DNA of 64,000 nt, from NCBI GenBank assembly GCA_964204605.1, contig OZ123195.1:1798001-1862000 (forward strand). Direction: 5' to 3'. The notes under the pieces are model-generated. The model made no database searches and was not told the DNA's origin. It saw nothing but the letters and a program-made list of their open reading frames with translations. This DNA is from UBA961 sp014191195 (lineage in GTDB: Bacteria; Bacteroidota; Ignavibacteria; Kapaibacteriales; UBA961). This document shows, piece after piece, positions 23,001 to 29,744 of the stretch. The position numbers and the translations under genes were made by a program. The stretch's first letter is position 1. Every line of letters begins with the position of its first letter.

Positions 23001-26000
23001 CTTTTAATGAAGTGCCTGGATCTGCTACATTAGATGTAAATACTGTTTGTAATGCTGTTAATGTACCACCTACACTTACATCGCCTGTCACTGTTTGATT
23101 ACCTGTAATTGTTGTATTACCTGTAATCGATGTTGGGGCTGTAATAGCTAATGAACTACCTTTTAATGTTAAGATATTTCCTGTATTACCTATGGAGGTT
23201 GCACCTGAAGCAGCTGTTGTATTTACTGTTGTTGTACCAGATACATCTACTGTACTACCTTTGGCAATAAGTGTATTATTACCATTACCAATTGTGGTAG
23301 TTCCTGAGCTAGATGTTGAGTTAATACTTGTATTACCTGCTACTGTTGTAACACCAGTTAAATTGGTTGCGCCATTTACATTCGCGCCACCATTCATGGT
23401 TGCTAAACCATTTACTGTTTCTGTTCCATTAACTACTTCTGATGCTACTGTTGTTGCACCTGCATTTAATGAACCAGTTACTGTTTCATTGCCTGTAATT
23501 GTTGTATTTCCAAATATTCCTGTTGCACCTGTAATTGTAGTTGCACCAGTAATGCCTACTGTATTACCACTATTACCAATCGATGTATTTCCTTCTGCTG
23601 CACCTGTATTAATATTGGTTACACCATTAATGTCAATTCCTGTTGTTGTGGAATTACCATTAAGAGTAACGATACCAGTTGCATTACCTATTGTTGTATT
23701 ATTATTGCCTGTTGCATTAACATTTGTTGTACCTACAACTGTGGTTGCGCCATTTAGATTAGTTGCACCATTTACTGTTGCGCCACCATTCATGGTTGCT
23801 AAACCAGTTACTGTTTCTGTTCCATTAACTACTTCTGATGCTACTGTTGTTGCACCTGCATTTAATGAACCAGTTACTGTTTCATTGCCTGTAATTGTTG
23901 TATTTCCAAATATTCCTGTTGCACCTGTAATTGTAGTTGCACCATTAATACCTACTGATCCACCTGTTAATGTTAGGGCATCTGCTGTATTACCAATAAT
24001 TGTTATACCATCATTGGCTGTTGTATTTATTGTTGTTGCGCCATTTACATCAAATGTTGTTGAATTAACATTCACTGCATTATTCAAGTTACCAATTGAG
24101 GTTGAACCGCTATTTGATGCTGTATTAATTGATGCGCCACCAATTGAGGTGATTCCACCATTAAATGTTGCTGCGCCTGTATGAGTACTTGTACCTGTTA
24201 ATGTTGAATTACCAGTTACATTTAATGTACCTCCAACAGATGTAGCACCTAATGATGAAGTACCTGCATTTAGTGTTCCTACTGTTGTGTTTCCACCTAC
24301 TACTGTACCACCAATTGATACATTACCTGTAACTGTTTCATTACCTGTAATTGTTGTAGCACCAGTAATATTAGTTACACCATTAATGCCTACTGTATTA
24401 CCTGATAATGTTAATGTATTAGAACCATTACCAATTGTGGTATTGCCTTCTGAAGCACCACTATTGATTGTTGTGATACCATTAACATCTAATGTATTAT
24501 TTACTGTAGTTGCGCCATTTAATGTTGTAGCACCTGTTACTGTGGTTGTACCACCTACACTTAAATTGCTACCTGCATTTAATGTTACATTACCACCAGT
24601 TACTTGGATTGCATTACCACCTACACCAGCATTTTTAGCAACAATAGCTGCTTGAGTTGTGCTTGTATTGGATGCATCAACTGCATTTCCTGTACCTGCT
24701 ACTGCTTGGAATGCTTTACCTGTTCCTGTATTCTCTGCTTTTAATGAAGTGCCTGGATCTGCTACACCAGATGTAAATACTGTTTGTAATGCTGTTAATG
24801 TACCACCTACACTTAAGTTACCAGTTACTGTTTCATTTCCAGTTAATGTTGTATTACCTGTCATTGAAATAGTAGCGCCACTAAGTGTCAATAAGTCACC
24901 ATTATTACCAATATCTGTATTATTTGCAGCAGCTGTGTTTAGTGCATTAATTCTTGTTGCACCCTCAACTACTGTTTGACCATTAATATTCGTTGTATTA
25001 TTTACTGTAGTAGGACCATTAAAGGTAGCTGCACCAGTGTGTAAACTTGCACCTGTAATGGTTGTATTACCACTGATACTTACATTACCATTAACAGTTT
25101 CATTTCCGGTTAATGTTGTATTACCAGTTAATGTTAAAGTACCTGTTGCATTACCAATTGATGTATTTGATGTTCCACCAGTATTGATAGTTGTTGTACC
25201 AGTAATACTTGTAGGTCCATTAACAGTTTCACCACCATTTAATGTAGTTAAACCAGCAACTGTTGCTGTTCCAGCAACTACTAAGTTTGTACCTACAGTA
25301 GAATTACCTGCAACTGATTGATTACCACCTACAATTAAATTGCTATTGCTGCTTAATGTTACATTACCACCAGTAACTTGAATTGCATTACCAGCAGCAT
25401 TACCATTAGATGCAACAATAGTTCCATTAGTTGCACTAGAATTAGAAGCAACAATTGCACTTCCACTTTGAGCACCAGCTGTAAATGCACGACCAGTACC
25501 TGTATTTCTTGCTTCTAATGATGAACCTGGATCTGCAACATTACTTGTAAATAATGTTTGAAGAGCTTGTAAAGTACCACCAACACTTAAATTTCCACTA
25601 ACTGATGAATTACCATTTACTTGTGTATTGCCTGTTACTGTTGTATTACCACCAAATGTAGTATTACCAGAAACACTTAGGGCTGGGCCACCTGCATTTG
25701 TATTTGCAATAGTTACTGTTGGTTGAATTAATGATGATGCAATAGCATTAGTATTACCATTAAGATTTGTAGATCCATTAACAGTAGCTGTATTATTGAT
25801 TGTAGTTGCACCAGCTAATGTTGTTGCACCTGTAACTCCAAGAGTTCCACCAATATTTGTAGCACCAGTTTGAGCATCAACTGACATTCTTGAAGCATTT
25901 GCACCAACTTGTAAACCGCCACCAACTTGATTTCCAACAAATACACCATTTGAAAAACCAGATAAAGGATTAGTTATTCCAGTACCAACTTGAACATTAT

Positions 26001-28596
26001 TGTCACCAGTTGTTAAGATACTATTGATTTCAATATTACCAATTGTACGAAGTGCTAATCTATTTCCTGCTGCAGTATTACTAATTAATACTGTTGGAAC
26101 AGATGCTGTACCACTTGTAGCTTCAATTGCATTTTGTCCAGTTCCATTTTGAGTTACTACTAAAGCGTCTGCATTAGCATTTGTAACTACTCTCATACCA
26201 GGAGCTGTTGAAGATGTTCCAGAAATAGTTACATCTACACCAGGATTATTATTACCTGAATTATCAAATGCTTTGGTAACAGAAACGCCAGAACCAGTAC
26301 CACTATGTGTTACTGATAAACCAGAATTATTAGAAACTGGTGAACTCATCACAATATTAGCGCCTGTACCAGTACCACTATTATTGATATTTAAGCCTGT
26401 ACCAGAACCTGTGCGGTCTACATTAATTGCAGGAGCACTATTAATTCCTAGGTTTTGTGTAATATTTAAAGAAGTGCCAAGACCATTGCTTGCTAAACTA
26501 GCAACAGAACCTGAACCTGCTTGTGTACCTGTAAATGACGATGTTCCTGCACCTGAATTAGAATTTACTGCAATACCATTACCAGAAATACCAGTTGTAT
26601 TTGTATTATTAATGCTGATACCAGCACCATTACCATTTTGAGTAATTCTTACAGCTTCTGATGCATTAGTTGAAGGAATAGTTACATCAACACCTCTGCC
26701 ACCAGCAGATGTAGCTGTAACTGCTGGACCTGCAGCTGCAGATGCTGCTACGCCTGTTCCAGTTAAACTTGCTGTTGCATTTACAGCAGTACCACCATTT
26801 GTAGTTGTTGCATTAACACCAAAACCAGATGTAGATGTTGCATTAACACCAAAACCTGTACCATTTGCTGTTGCAACTACTGCATTACCTGTACCAGATG
26901 TTGTACCACTAATTGCTGCACCACTACCTGTAGAAGCAGTAACACCAGCGCCAGATCCATTGTGAGTAACTGCAATACCAGCTACATTATTATTAGCACC
27001 TTGGGCTACTGTAATACCAGAACCAGATGTTGTTGTATTTGATACAGCAATACCTACTGTTCCTGCACCTACTGTATTATTATTAGCAATTACATTAATA
27101 CCAGAACCTGTAGTACCAGGATGTGTAATTCTAGCAGCTGGGCCAGTTGCGAATGGGCTAACTGCAGCGTCTAAAGCAATACCAGTATTAGTATTGATTT
27201 GAACACCAGCGCCAGTTCCTGTAGTAGTTACACCAACGGCTGCTGCTGTACCTGCATTAGTTACGGAAACTGCACTTGCTGTAGCATTAACATCTAATTG
27301 ATTTGCAACTAATGCATTTGCTGAAGATGCTGTGCTGCGATTACGGAAAACTGCTGTAGGTGCATTACCGCTATTTGTCAAGCGGAACATTGCATTTACA
27401 CTAGTTGAAAGATTAATTGTTGTATCAGCATCAATTGGAAATGCGAGACTATCATTACGTGCCCAAGCTAATGCTGTACCATCAAAACGTAAAATTTGAT
27501 TACGTAATGTAGGGTTATTTAACCAGCCTTGGCGTCCACCAGCTTGACCATCAATGCCAACTAATAAACGATTTGCACCAACATCAACAGTTGTATTAGC
27601 TGTTGCATTAGTTTCTGTTGCAAATGTTCTTGGGGTTAATTTTCTCCATCCAAGTGAAGTACCATCCCAATGAAGAGCTGTGTGAGGTAAAGCTGCTGTA
27701 GGAGCATCTAACCATTCCATTGAGTTAGCGCCTGTTCCCATGAGAAGTTTCCATGGTGCTACAGTGGTAGGAGTTGTTTTTAAATTTTCTGGAGTAATTG
27801 TGCTAAGAGCAATCTTATTTCCTGTTACAGAACGGTCTGCAAGGTTTGAATTAGAGATACTTCCAGCAGCAATTTTAGTTGAATCTATTGCGCCATTTGC
27901 AATTTTTGGACGTGTTACAGCTAAGTCTGAAATACGATCTGTTTTAACTGCACTAACAGCAATTTTTGGATTAGGATAATCACCTGTTAAATCTCCACTA
28001 GCTGGGCCAGATGGAGGAAATTCAAGATTAGCAGAAAGTTTTGACTTGGTAATTGCACCGTCAGCAATTTTAGAAGTTGTTATTGCTCCATCTTTAACAG
28101 TTGGGTTTGGATAATCACCAATCAAATCTCCACCTGCTACACCAGTCGGTGCTGCAAAATCTGCTCTCTTTGCATGATCTGCATCTAATGCTCTTATAGC
28201 TAATTTAGCTGTATCTGCATTGATTGCTGTAAATGCATAAGGAGCCGGTGTAAGACGTACTCTTACTACTGGCTCTGGAGCTGATTGAGGAGTTGTTGTT
28301 AACCAATAACCTTTATCAAATGCTAGATCTAAAGACTTTCTTTCACCTAATACAGCACTGAATAAACCATTCTGTGTTTGAACAACATGATTTTCAGTGT
28401 ATAATGGAGTTCCACCAGATTCTAATTCATAAATCCTGAATGTTACATTATATGTATCATTTTTGACAGGAAGATTATTTGCATCTGTTAAAACACCTTG
28501 ATAGGTTAAAAAACGAGGAACTTGTGCTTCTACATTGCTAACTGGTAAAGCAAGCGCGCTTGAGGCGGCTAGACCAATAAGGAGACTTCTTCTCAT
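14017..28596 (-). CDS. Giant hexad-repeat surface/fibre protein (4,859 residues)
   Basis: I chose the ATG at 28596 (GGAG upstream; begins signal peptide MRRSLLIGLAASSALALPV) over the TTG at 28608. Residues about 28-130 form an entry domain (RFLTYQGVLTD, FRIYELESGGTPLY, TPAPYAF). Residues 150-290 are 'GDYPNP' and 'DGAITTSKIADGAI' repeats as in phage-tail-fibre-like proteins. Short glycine repeats follow to about 830. Most of the rest is a strict six-residue pattern, [VIL]-[TNS]-G-x-[TSAE]-[TV], for example TTVTGN ETVTGN. An irregular island lies at about 2,890-3,330. The C-terminal cap (about 4,775-4,859) is globular, ends in V-W-R-Q-V-S-R and has no T9SS sorting domain. Composition is almost all T, G, N, A, S, V, I, with one cysteine near the end. 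It is probably a beta-helical adhesin or fibre. Function is unknown. Confidence 0.9.
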   Translation of the reverse strand: MRRSLLIGLAASSALALPVSNVEAQVPRFLTYQGVLTDANNLPVKNDTYNVTFRIYELESGGTPLYTENHVVQTQNGLFSAVLGERKSLDLAFDKGYWLTTTPQSAPEPVVRVRLTPAPYAFTAINADTAKLAIRALDADHAKRADFAAPTGVAGGDLIGDYPNPTVKDGAITTSKIADGAITKSKLSANLEFPPSGPASGDLTGDYPNPKIAVSAVKTDRISDLAVTRPKIANGAIDSTKIAAGSISNSNLADRSVTGNKIALSTITPENLKTTPTTVAPWKLLMGTGANSMEWLDAPTAALPHTALHWDGTSLGWRKLTPRTFATETNATANTTVDVGANRLLVGIDGQAGGRQGWLNNPTLRNQILRFDGTALAWARNDSLAFPIDADTTINLSTSVNAMFRLTNSGNAPTAVFRNRSTASSANALVANQLDVNATASAVSVTNAGTAAAVGVTTTGTGAGVQINTNTGIALDAAVSPFATGPAARITHPGTTGSGINVIANNNTVGAGTVGIAVSNTTTSGSGITVAQGANNNVAGIAVTHNGSGAGVTASTGSGAAISGTTSGTGNAVVATANGTGFGVNATSTSGFGVNATTTNGGTAVNATASLTGTGVAASAAAGPAVTATSAGGRGVDVTIPSTNASEAVRITQNGNGAGISINNTNTTGISGNGIAVNSNSGAGTSSFTGTQAGSGSVASLASNGLGTSLNITQNLGINSAPAINVDRTGSGTGLNINNSGTGTGANIVMSSPVSNNSGLSVTHSGTGSGVSVTKAFDNSGNNNPGVDVTISGTSSTAPGMRVVTNANADALVVTQNGTGQNAIEATSGTASVPTVLISNTAAGNRLALRTIGNIEINSILTTGDNNVQVGTGITNPLSGFSNGVFVGNQVGGGLQVGANASRMSVDAQTGATNIGGTLGVTGATTLAGATTINNTATVNGSTNLNGNTNAIASSLIQPTVTIANTNAGGPALSVSGNTTFGGNTTVTGNTQVNGNSSVSGNLSVGGTLQALQTLFTSNVADPGSSLEARNTGTGRAFTAGAQSGSAIVASNSSATNGTIVASNGNAAGNAIQVTGGNVTLSSNSNLIVGGNQSVAGNSTVGTNLVVAGTATVAGLTTLNGGETVNGPTSITGTTTINTGGTSNTSIGNATGTLTLTGNTTLTGNETVNGNVSISGNTTITGASLHTGAATFNGPTTVNNTTNINGQTVVEGATRINALNTAAANNTDIGNNGDLLTLSGATISMTGNTTLTGNETVTGNLSVGGTLTALQTVFTSGVADPGTSLKAENTGTGKAFQAVAGTGNAVDASNTSTTQAAIVAKNAGVGGNAIQVTGGNVTLNAGSNLSVGGTTTVTGATTLNGATTVNNTLDVNGITTINSGASEGNTTIGNGSNTLTLSGNTVGINGVTNITGATTITGNETVTGNVSIGGTVVGGNTTVGTLNAGTSSLGATSVGGTLNVTGNSTLTGTSTHTGAATFNGGITSIGGASINTASNSGSTSIGNLNNAVNVNSTTFDVNGATTINTTANDGITIIGNTADALTLTGGSVGINGATTITGATGIFGNTTITGNETVTGSLNAGATTVASEVVNGTETVTGLATMNGGATVNGATNLNGATTVVGTTNVNATGNNNTTIGNATGIVTLNGNSTTTGIDINGVTNINTGAAEGNTSIGNSGNTVGITGATTITGATGIFGNTTITGNETVTGSLNAGATTVASEVVNGTETVNGLATMNGGANVNGATNLTGVTTVAGNTSINSTSSSGTTTIGNGNNTLIAKGSTVDVSGTTTVNTTAASGATSIGNTGNILTLKGSSLAITAPTSITGNTTITGNQTVTGDVSVGGTLTALQTVFTSNVADPGTSLKAENTGTGKAFQAVSATGNAVDASNTSTTQAAIVAKNAGVGGNAIQVTGGNVTLNAGSNLSVGGTTTVTGATTLNGATTVNNTLDVNGITTINNGASEGNTTIGNGSNTLTMSGNTVGINGVTTITGATGIVGNTTVTGNETVTGTLVNTGATTLNTSLLVNGPTTVNGITTLNNQLLVTASGAVIDGGLIVNTGLTITREGIEAYTGTGGAPALEVQGDANINRATAAGAGATKIGNHANTTDIRGNALTLNTVAGGNTSIGNVSNVTDIRGNTLTLNTVAGGNTSIGNSGNSLTLIGSNVNINGNTTVTGTESVTSNLSVGGTANVTGNTTLTGAATFNGGITSIGGASINVASNSGNTNIGNLNNAVNVNSTTFDVNGATTINSTANDGITTIGNTADALTLTGNTVGVNGVTTVTGNTSINTAGAGNTNIGNTGNVTVAGTNVSVSGATNVLGATTINTSGAAATQIGNSLSTVSLNGGTNTLSGTSNVITGTTNTITGTTNVNTTGTNSTSIGNVTGGVTVTGATVGVTGATSINTTGNANTLIGNTGNVTITGTTNTVNGATNINGVTTINDGAAEGNTTIGNTGNTLTMIGGTVAVSGTTNINTTGASNTTIGNTGNVTINGTTNTINGTNVINGTTTATTSALNTNTLIVNNNDNAGTGEAIKATAITGSAIEGDNNSPTAATLDLHNLHVSGTALKAIGDVNIVNDINGGTSDLTVSGNTTLTGTLVNTGATTLNTSLAVNGPTTLTGVTTVTGNTSINTTGAGNTSIGNTGNVTINATNTTITSSGLTTVAGNQTVTGNLSVGGTLQALQTVFTSNTAGNTLTAENTAAGTGFRAIAVTGTAINASNNSATSPTVAIANANTTQNALSVTSGNVSLSGGSDLTLGAGSDLVVGGNATVSGSETVSTNLSVGGNATITGSANVNGGATVVGATNINASGAANTIIGNTGNVTITGTTNTVTGTTNNVNGATNINGVTTINDGASEGNTTIGNASNSITMVGNALGVTAPTTITGLTTISNSTNNVVVVNANSTAPNVGVTVNQTGVGTGLTVSRTSTTSVAPAVSISSLATGANGTALEVSSANTGYSSTINNTNTGSTNARAMNITSSNDNGSGTAKADYSTVRIANSGAAGKYALQTFGNVQVNSYLEGTTVSGNNIPLFQLGNELNHAGITGGGTMSGLIIGTDNQTSRTRMYYNSTTGNFVVGPKISVTTQDFFKVDPVNSNVSINNTGSSSSGNVLDIVSNSSNNNSRAFTISQGAAAASSSQPLVEFTRLTAGGGAVLSVVSQVPNTNESTYAFEVNANSAQAGGAIGATVNNANAVAAELRNLITGGVALSVPLGQTILGYDVDGATSYVQTALRVENDDTFAPGFPTALFKNTRGAASTAISVTGGGISVTGGGDVTLGTGSDLSVGGNASITGNTTVGGNLSVTGTLTAATTVFTRPTNGGYALRAVNTDNTADPNDTGHAFNAEALSGRAIVATSSGSEPTVMITNSGAGNSITASGPVSITGNTTVTGSETVTTNLSVGGTGTVTGATSLGNTLNVTGATTLASTLNAQGVISNSSGNVTITDATDITGATNITGATTVVGATNINATGAANTTIGNTGTLTLNGTTVGITGTTTITGFTTVTGSESVTTNLSVGGLAQVTGATILSSTLTVAGNTTVSGSETVSGALAVGGAVSSASTFASNAAALSTVTITNSDNTLPGASTGLTLTSNSGKALVATATDQQPTATFSNTGTTVNGGNAILATAAGNTTTLSVSNTGAGNAITATGPVSITGATTVVGATNINATGAANTTIGNTGTLTLNGTTVGITGATTVTGSETVTTNLSVGGTATVAGNATVSGNLSVTGTLTSGTTAHSGTVTSPNSVLSATVTGGGTGHAFTGTAITGNAIIASNASNTNATILASNSGTATVLSVTNSGGGNAITASGDVSITGATTVTGSETVTSNLSVGGNATVNTGLTVTSGGATITAGGLTVSAGGANITGATTLNNTLAVTGTTTVTGASALNGGLDVNGATTINTTNGDGTTSIGNSTQALTLTGTTVGINGTTTITGNTTVTGTESVTSNLNVGGTGTIASGLTVTSGGATITAGGLTVGAGSASTINGTTITVNPSVLLNVTGPTTITGATNVIGSETVSNNLSVGGTALVTGAATFNGGTTTTGGASISGATTINTGASAGATTIGNVANLATINASTFDVNGATTINIGASDGATTIGNNNDALSLTGITVGINGATTVTGNATLTGTLDARGVISNSTGVVAITDDVTLTGDLTLSGAASDLTVGGNATITGNLSTTGTFTAGSTTFSSATAASALSATNSSTGRAITASATTGSALNASNNSNTNATLEIANSNAAGIGLNVSDGTSTFAEAVTITSGGLTVSAGGATITAGGLTVSAGGANISGATTLSSTLNVAGNATVTGSETVSTNLSVGGTGTVTGATSLGSTLAVTGATTLSSTLNVAGDATVTGSETVSTNLSVGGTGTVSGATSLGSTLAVTGATTLSSTLNVAGDATVTGSETVSTNLVVGGNATVSGATSLGSTLAVTGATTLSSTLNVTGNATVSGVMDKANQRIENIGAAGTDFSASGGLTLADGLVVSAGGANITGSANVTGNITATSNADIRGIVTNTTGNLTLNDANIDVTGITTFTGRSIMNGGNDAIAIAASNSGGASFPTITAGNAGAGRALNLTDGGMNIAQDGMVVEGNTNINTDPVSATRGNTSIGNTANNLTLAGSTITITGSPNISNNLTVGGNLSAGNSTVGTLQAGNATFTGTASISSTLDMTDDPIVNIGNVNTDFLNTGGLNLAGSLTVTGAAAQNISVTNGISTFETTATTGIALSAIANGSTAGGALYAVVNHANAIAAEFKNTTTLGVAVKVTEGSLYLESGSRLKGEIVSVNTNNLIDGNALVYRFTGAADALNSATFSAGTEGTIIYVVCDLEQDFFNHTTFDNEVAIFVYSGGVWRQVSR
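15255..15720 (-). repeat. 144-bp tandem repeats inside the giant gene
   Basis: The marker CACCAGTTAC recurs at 15291, 15435 and 15579, exactly 144 bp apart, with a diverged further copy next to them. The unit encodes 48 residues, that is eight hexads (starting LNVAGDATVTG and ending ATTLSST). The copies are nearly identical in DNA, indicating recent expansion or gene conversion. Confidence 0.93.
22650..23080 (-). repeat. Long internal duplication, copy 1 (partner at about 24388-24818)
   Basis: About 430 bp here match a second copy 1,737 bp downstream with only scattered differences (for example ATTAACATCT at 22744 and 24481). The encoded block includes TSLKAENTGTGKAFQAV, which occurs in both copies. 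Confidence 0.9.
23390..23550 (-). repeat. Internal repeat with a 396-bp offset (partner at about 23786-23946)
   Basis: TGCTAAACCA at 23401 recurs at 23797, and about 150 bp around it is almost unchanged. The 396-bp offset equals 132 residues or 22 complete hexads. Confidence 0.85.
24388..24818 (-). repeat. Long internal duplication, copy 2 (partner at about 22650-23080)
   Basis: Second copy of the 430-bp block, 1,737 bp from the first. Differences are mostly single substitutions, consistent with a recent duplication or gene conversion within the giant gene. Confidence 0.9.
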
Positions 28597-28647
28597 GCTA
28601 AACTCCAAAAAAAAATATAATATTTTAAAATTTTAAATTCAATGTTA

Positions 28648-29232
28648 TTATTTAACCAACATCATAGGAATGCGGGACTTCATATTATCCCCTGCACTTG
28701 TTAATGACATCTCACATATATAATTGCCGGCGCCTAAGTCTGCTCCAGAATCATCTTTTGCATCCCAAGTAACCATATGATCACCAATTTCTCTAAACTC
28801 ATTATTTACTAAAGTTCTTACTTCTCTACCTACCATATCATAAATTTTGATTGATACAGTAGCACTTTGCTCTACAATAAAATTGATAGTTGTTTGATAT
28901 GCAAAAGGATTAGGATAATTAAATAATAAAGGATTAGAACCCATAGTACCTGTATTATCATCTACTCCAGTAGGACCAGACGCTAGTCCAGCAAAACCCC
29001 AAAACCCTATATACATTTTATAAGGATTTACAGATACAGTTCCAACAACAGGTTGGCCAATTGTAGAAGAAGTTCTGTATTGTCCACTAGCAACATTAAT
29101 TGCACCACCACTAGCAATTACATGCCAATTAACTTTAGCTGGCGCCTGTGCTTGAACAATGGATGTACTTGCAACACTCATTCCCAAAAGAATAAGCATT
29201 GAAAACATCACATTTTTTAAAACAACTTTCAT
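28648..29232 (-). CDS. Small secreted protein with FlgD/T9SS-type sorting domain
   Basis: The 194-residue protein has a signal peptide (MFSMLILLGMSVASTS region, cut near V-Q-A-Q-A). A short domain follows, with the G-x-x-x-x-x-S-G-x-Y-x-x-x-x-x-I-G-Q-P pattern (YRTSSTIGQPVVGT) and ending YIGFWGF, common in secreted Ignavibacteria-type proteins. Residues about 105-194 are a C-terminal sorting domain (FNYPNPFAYQTTI, IKIYDMVGREVRTL, ITWDAKDDSG-like VTWDAKDDSG). A GGAG site precedes the ATG at 29232. The giant repeat gene starts 51 bp downstream on the same strand with no terminator between, so the two are probably cotranscribed. Confidence 0.85.
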   Translation of the reverse strand: MKVVLKNVMFSMLILLGMSVASTSIVQAQAPAKVNWHVIASGGAINVASGQYRTSSTIGQPVVGTVSVNPYKMYIGFWGFAGLASGPTGVDDNTGTMGSNPLLFNYPNPFAYQTTINFIVEQSATVSIKIYDMVGREVRTLVNNEFREIGDHMVTWDAKDDSGADLGAGNYICEMSLTSAGDNMKSRIPMMLVK

Positions 29233-29744
29233 AAATACTCCAATATTTGAGTCTATTTTTTAATAAAATTTTCAAAAGAAAGTGTCAGAATTCTTTGAGT
29301 CTAACTCATTGCAAGCCATTGCATGCAAAAATCATTCCAAAATAAATGGTCTAATTTTATCATCTAATTCGAATTTTATTTGATTTTATACAAATTCGCT
29401 TAGAGAAAAATATTACCATTCAGCAAGAAACATACAAAATATGTATATCAGAGAAAAAACGTAAGTATATAATTAATATAGACTTATATAAAAATTCATA
29501 TAGTTTTGTTTTAACTTTTACTTAAAACGGCTATAGTACGATGCGTAAATTTACTAAATATATGAAAAATAACAAATAAAGTTTTGATAATGCATGAACA
29601 AATTGCTATTTCAACTTTTTAAAACCAGCACTTCATTCACAACAGTGTGTGGATAAAAGTGTGTAATATTTTACACTAGTGTCAAAACAACAGAATATAC
29701 TTTTCAGTCATAAATTTTTCCGCTAAAATCATGCCAAGCAACAT
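29233..29744. other. 512-bp intergenic region with a palindromic element
   Basis: Very AT-rich and no credible gene. It should hold the promoter of the minus-strand small secreted protein/giant gene unit and the 3' end of the GNDTY/HEAT gene. Visible elements are the inverted repeat GTGTAA-tatt-TTACAC at 29661-29676 and an overlapping 10-bp palindrome ACACTAGTGT at 29673-29682. No tRNA or ncRNA was recognised. Confidence 0.6.

Noticed and set aside
14126..27979. Many long plus-strand frames rich in V, A, P and T (for example 16010-16843, 17813-18628, 23192-24184) opposite the giant gene
   Set aside because: They are antisense shadows of a gene whose repeat period is a multiple of three and which avoids codons producing reverse stops. 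They have no start context, no domain and only mirror the repeat.
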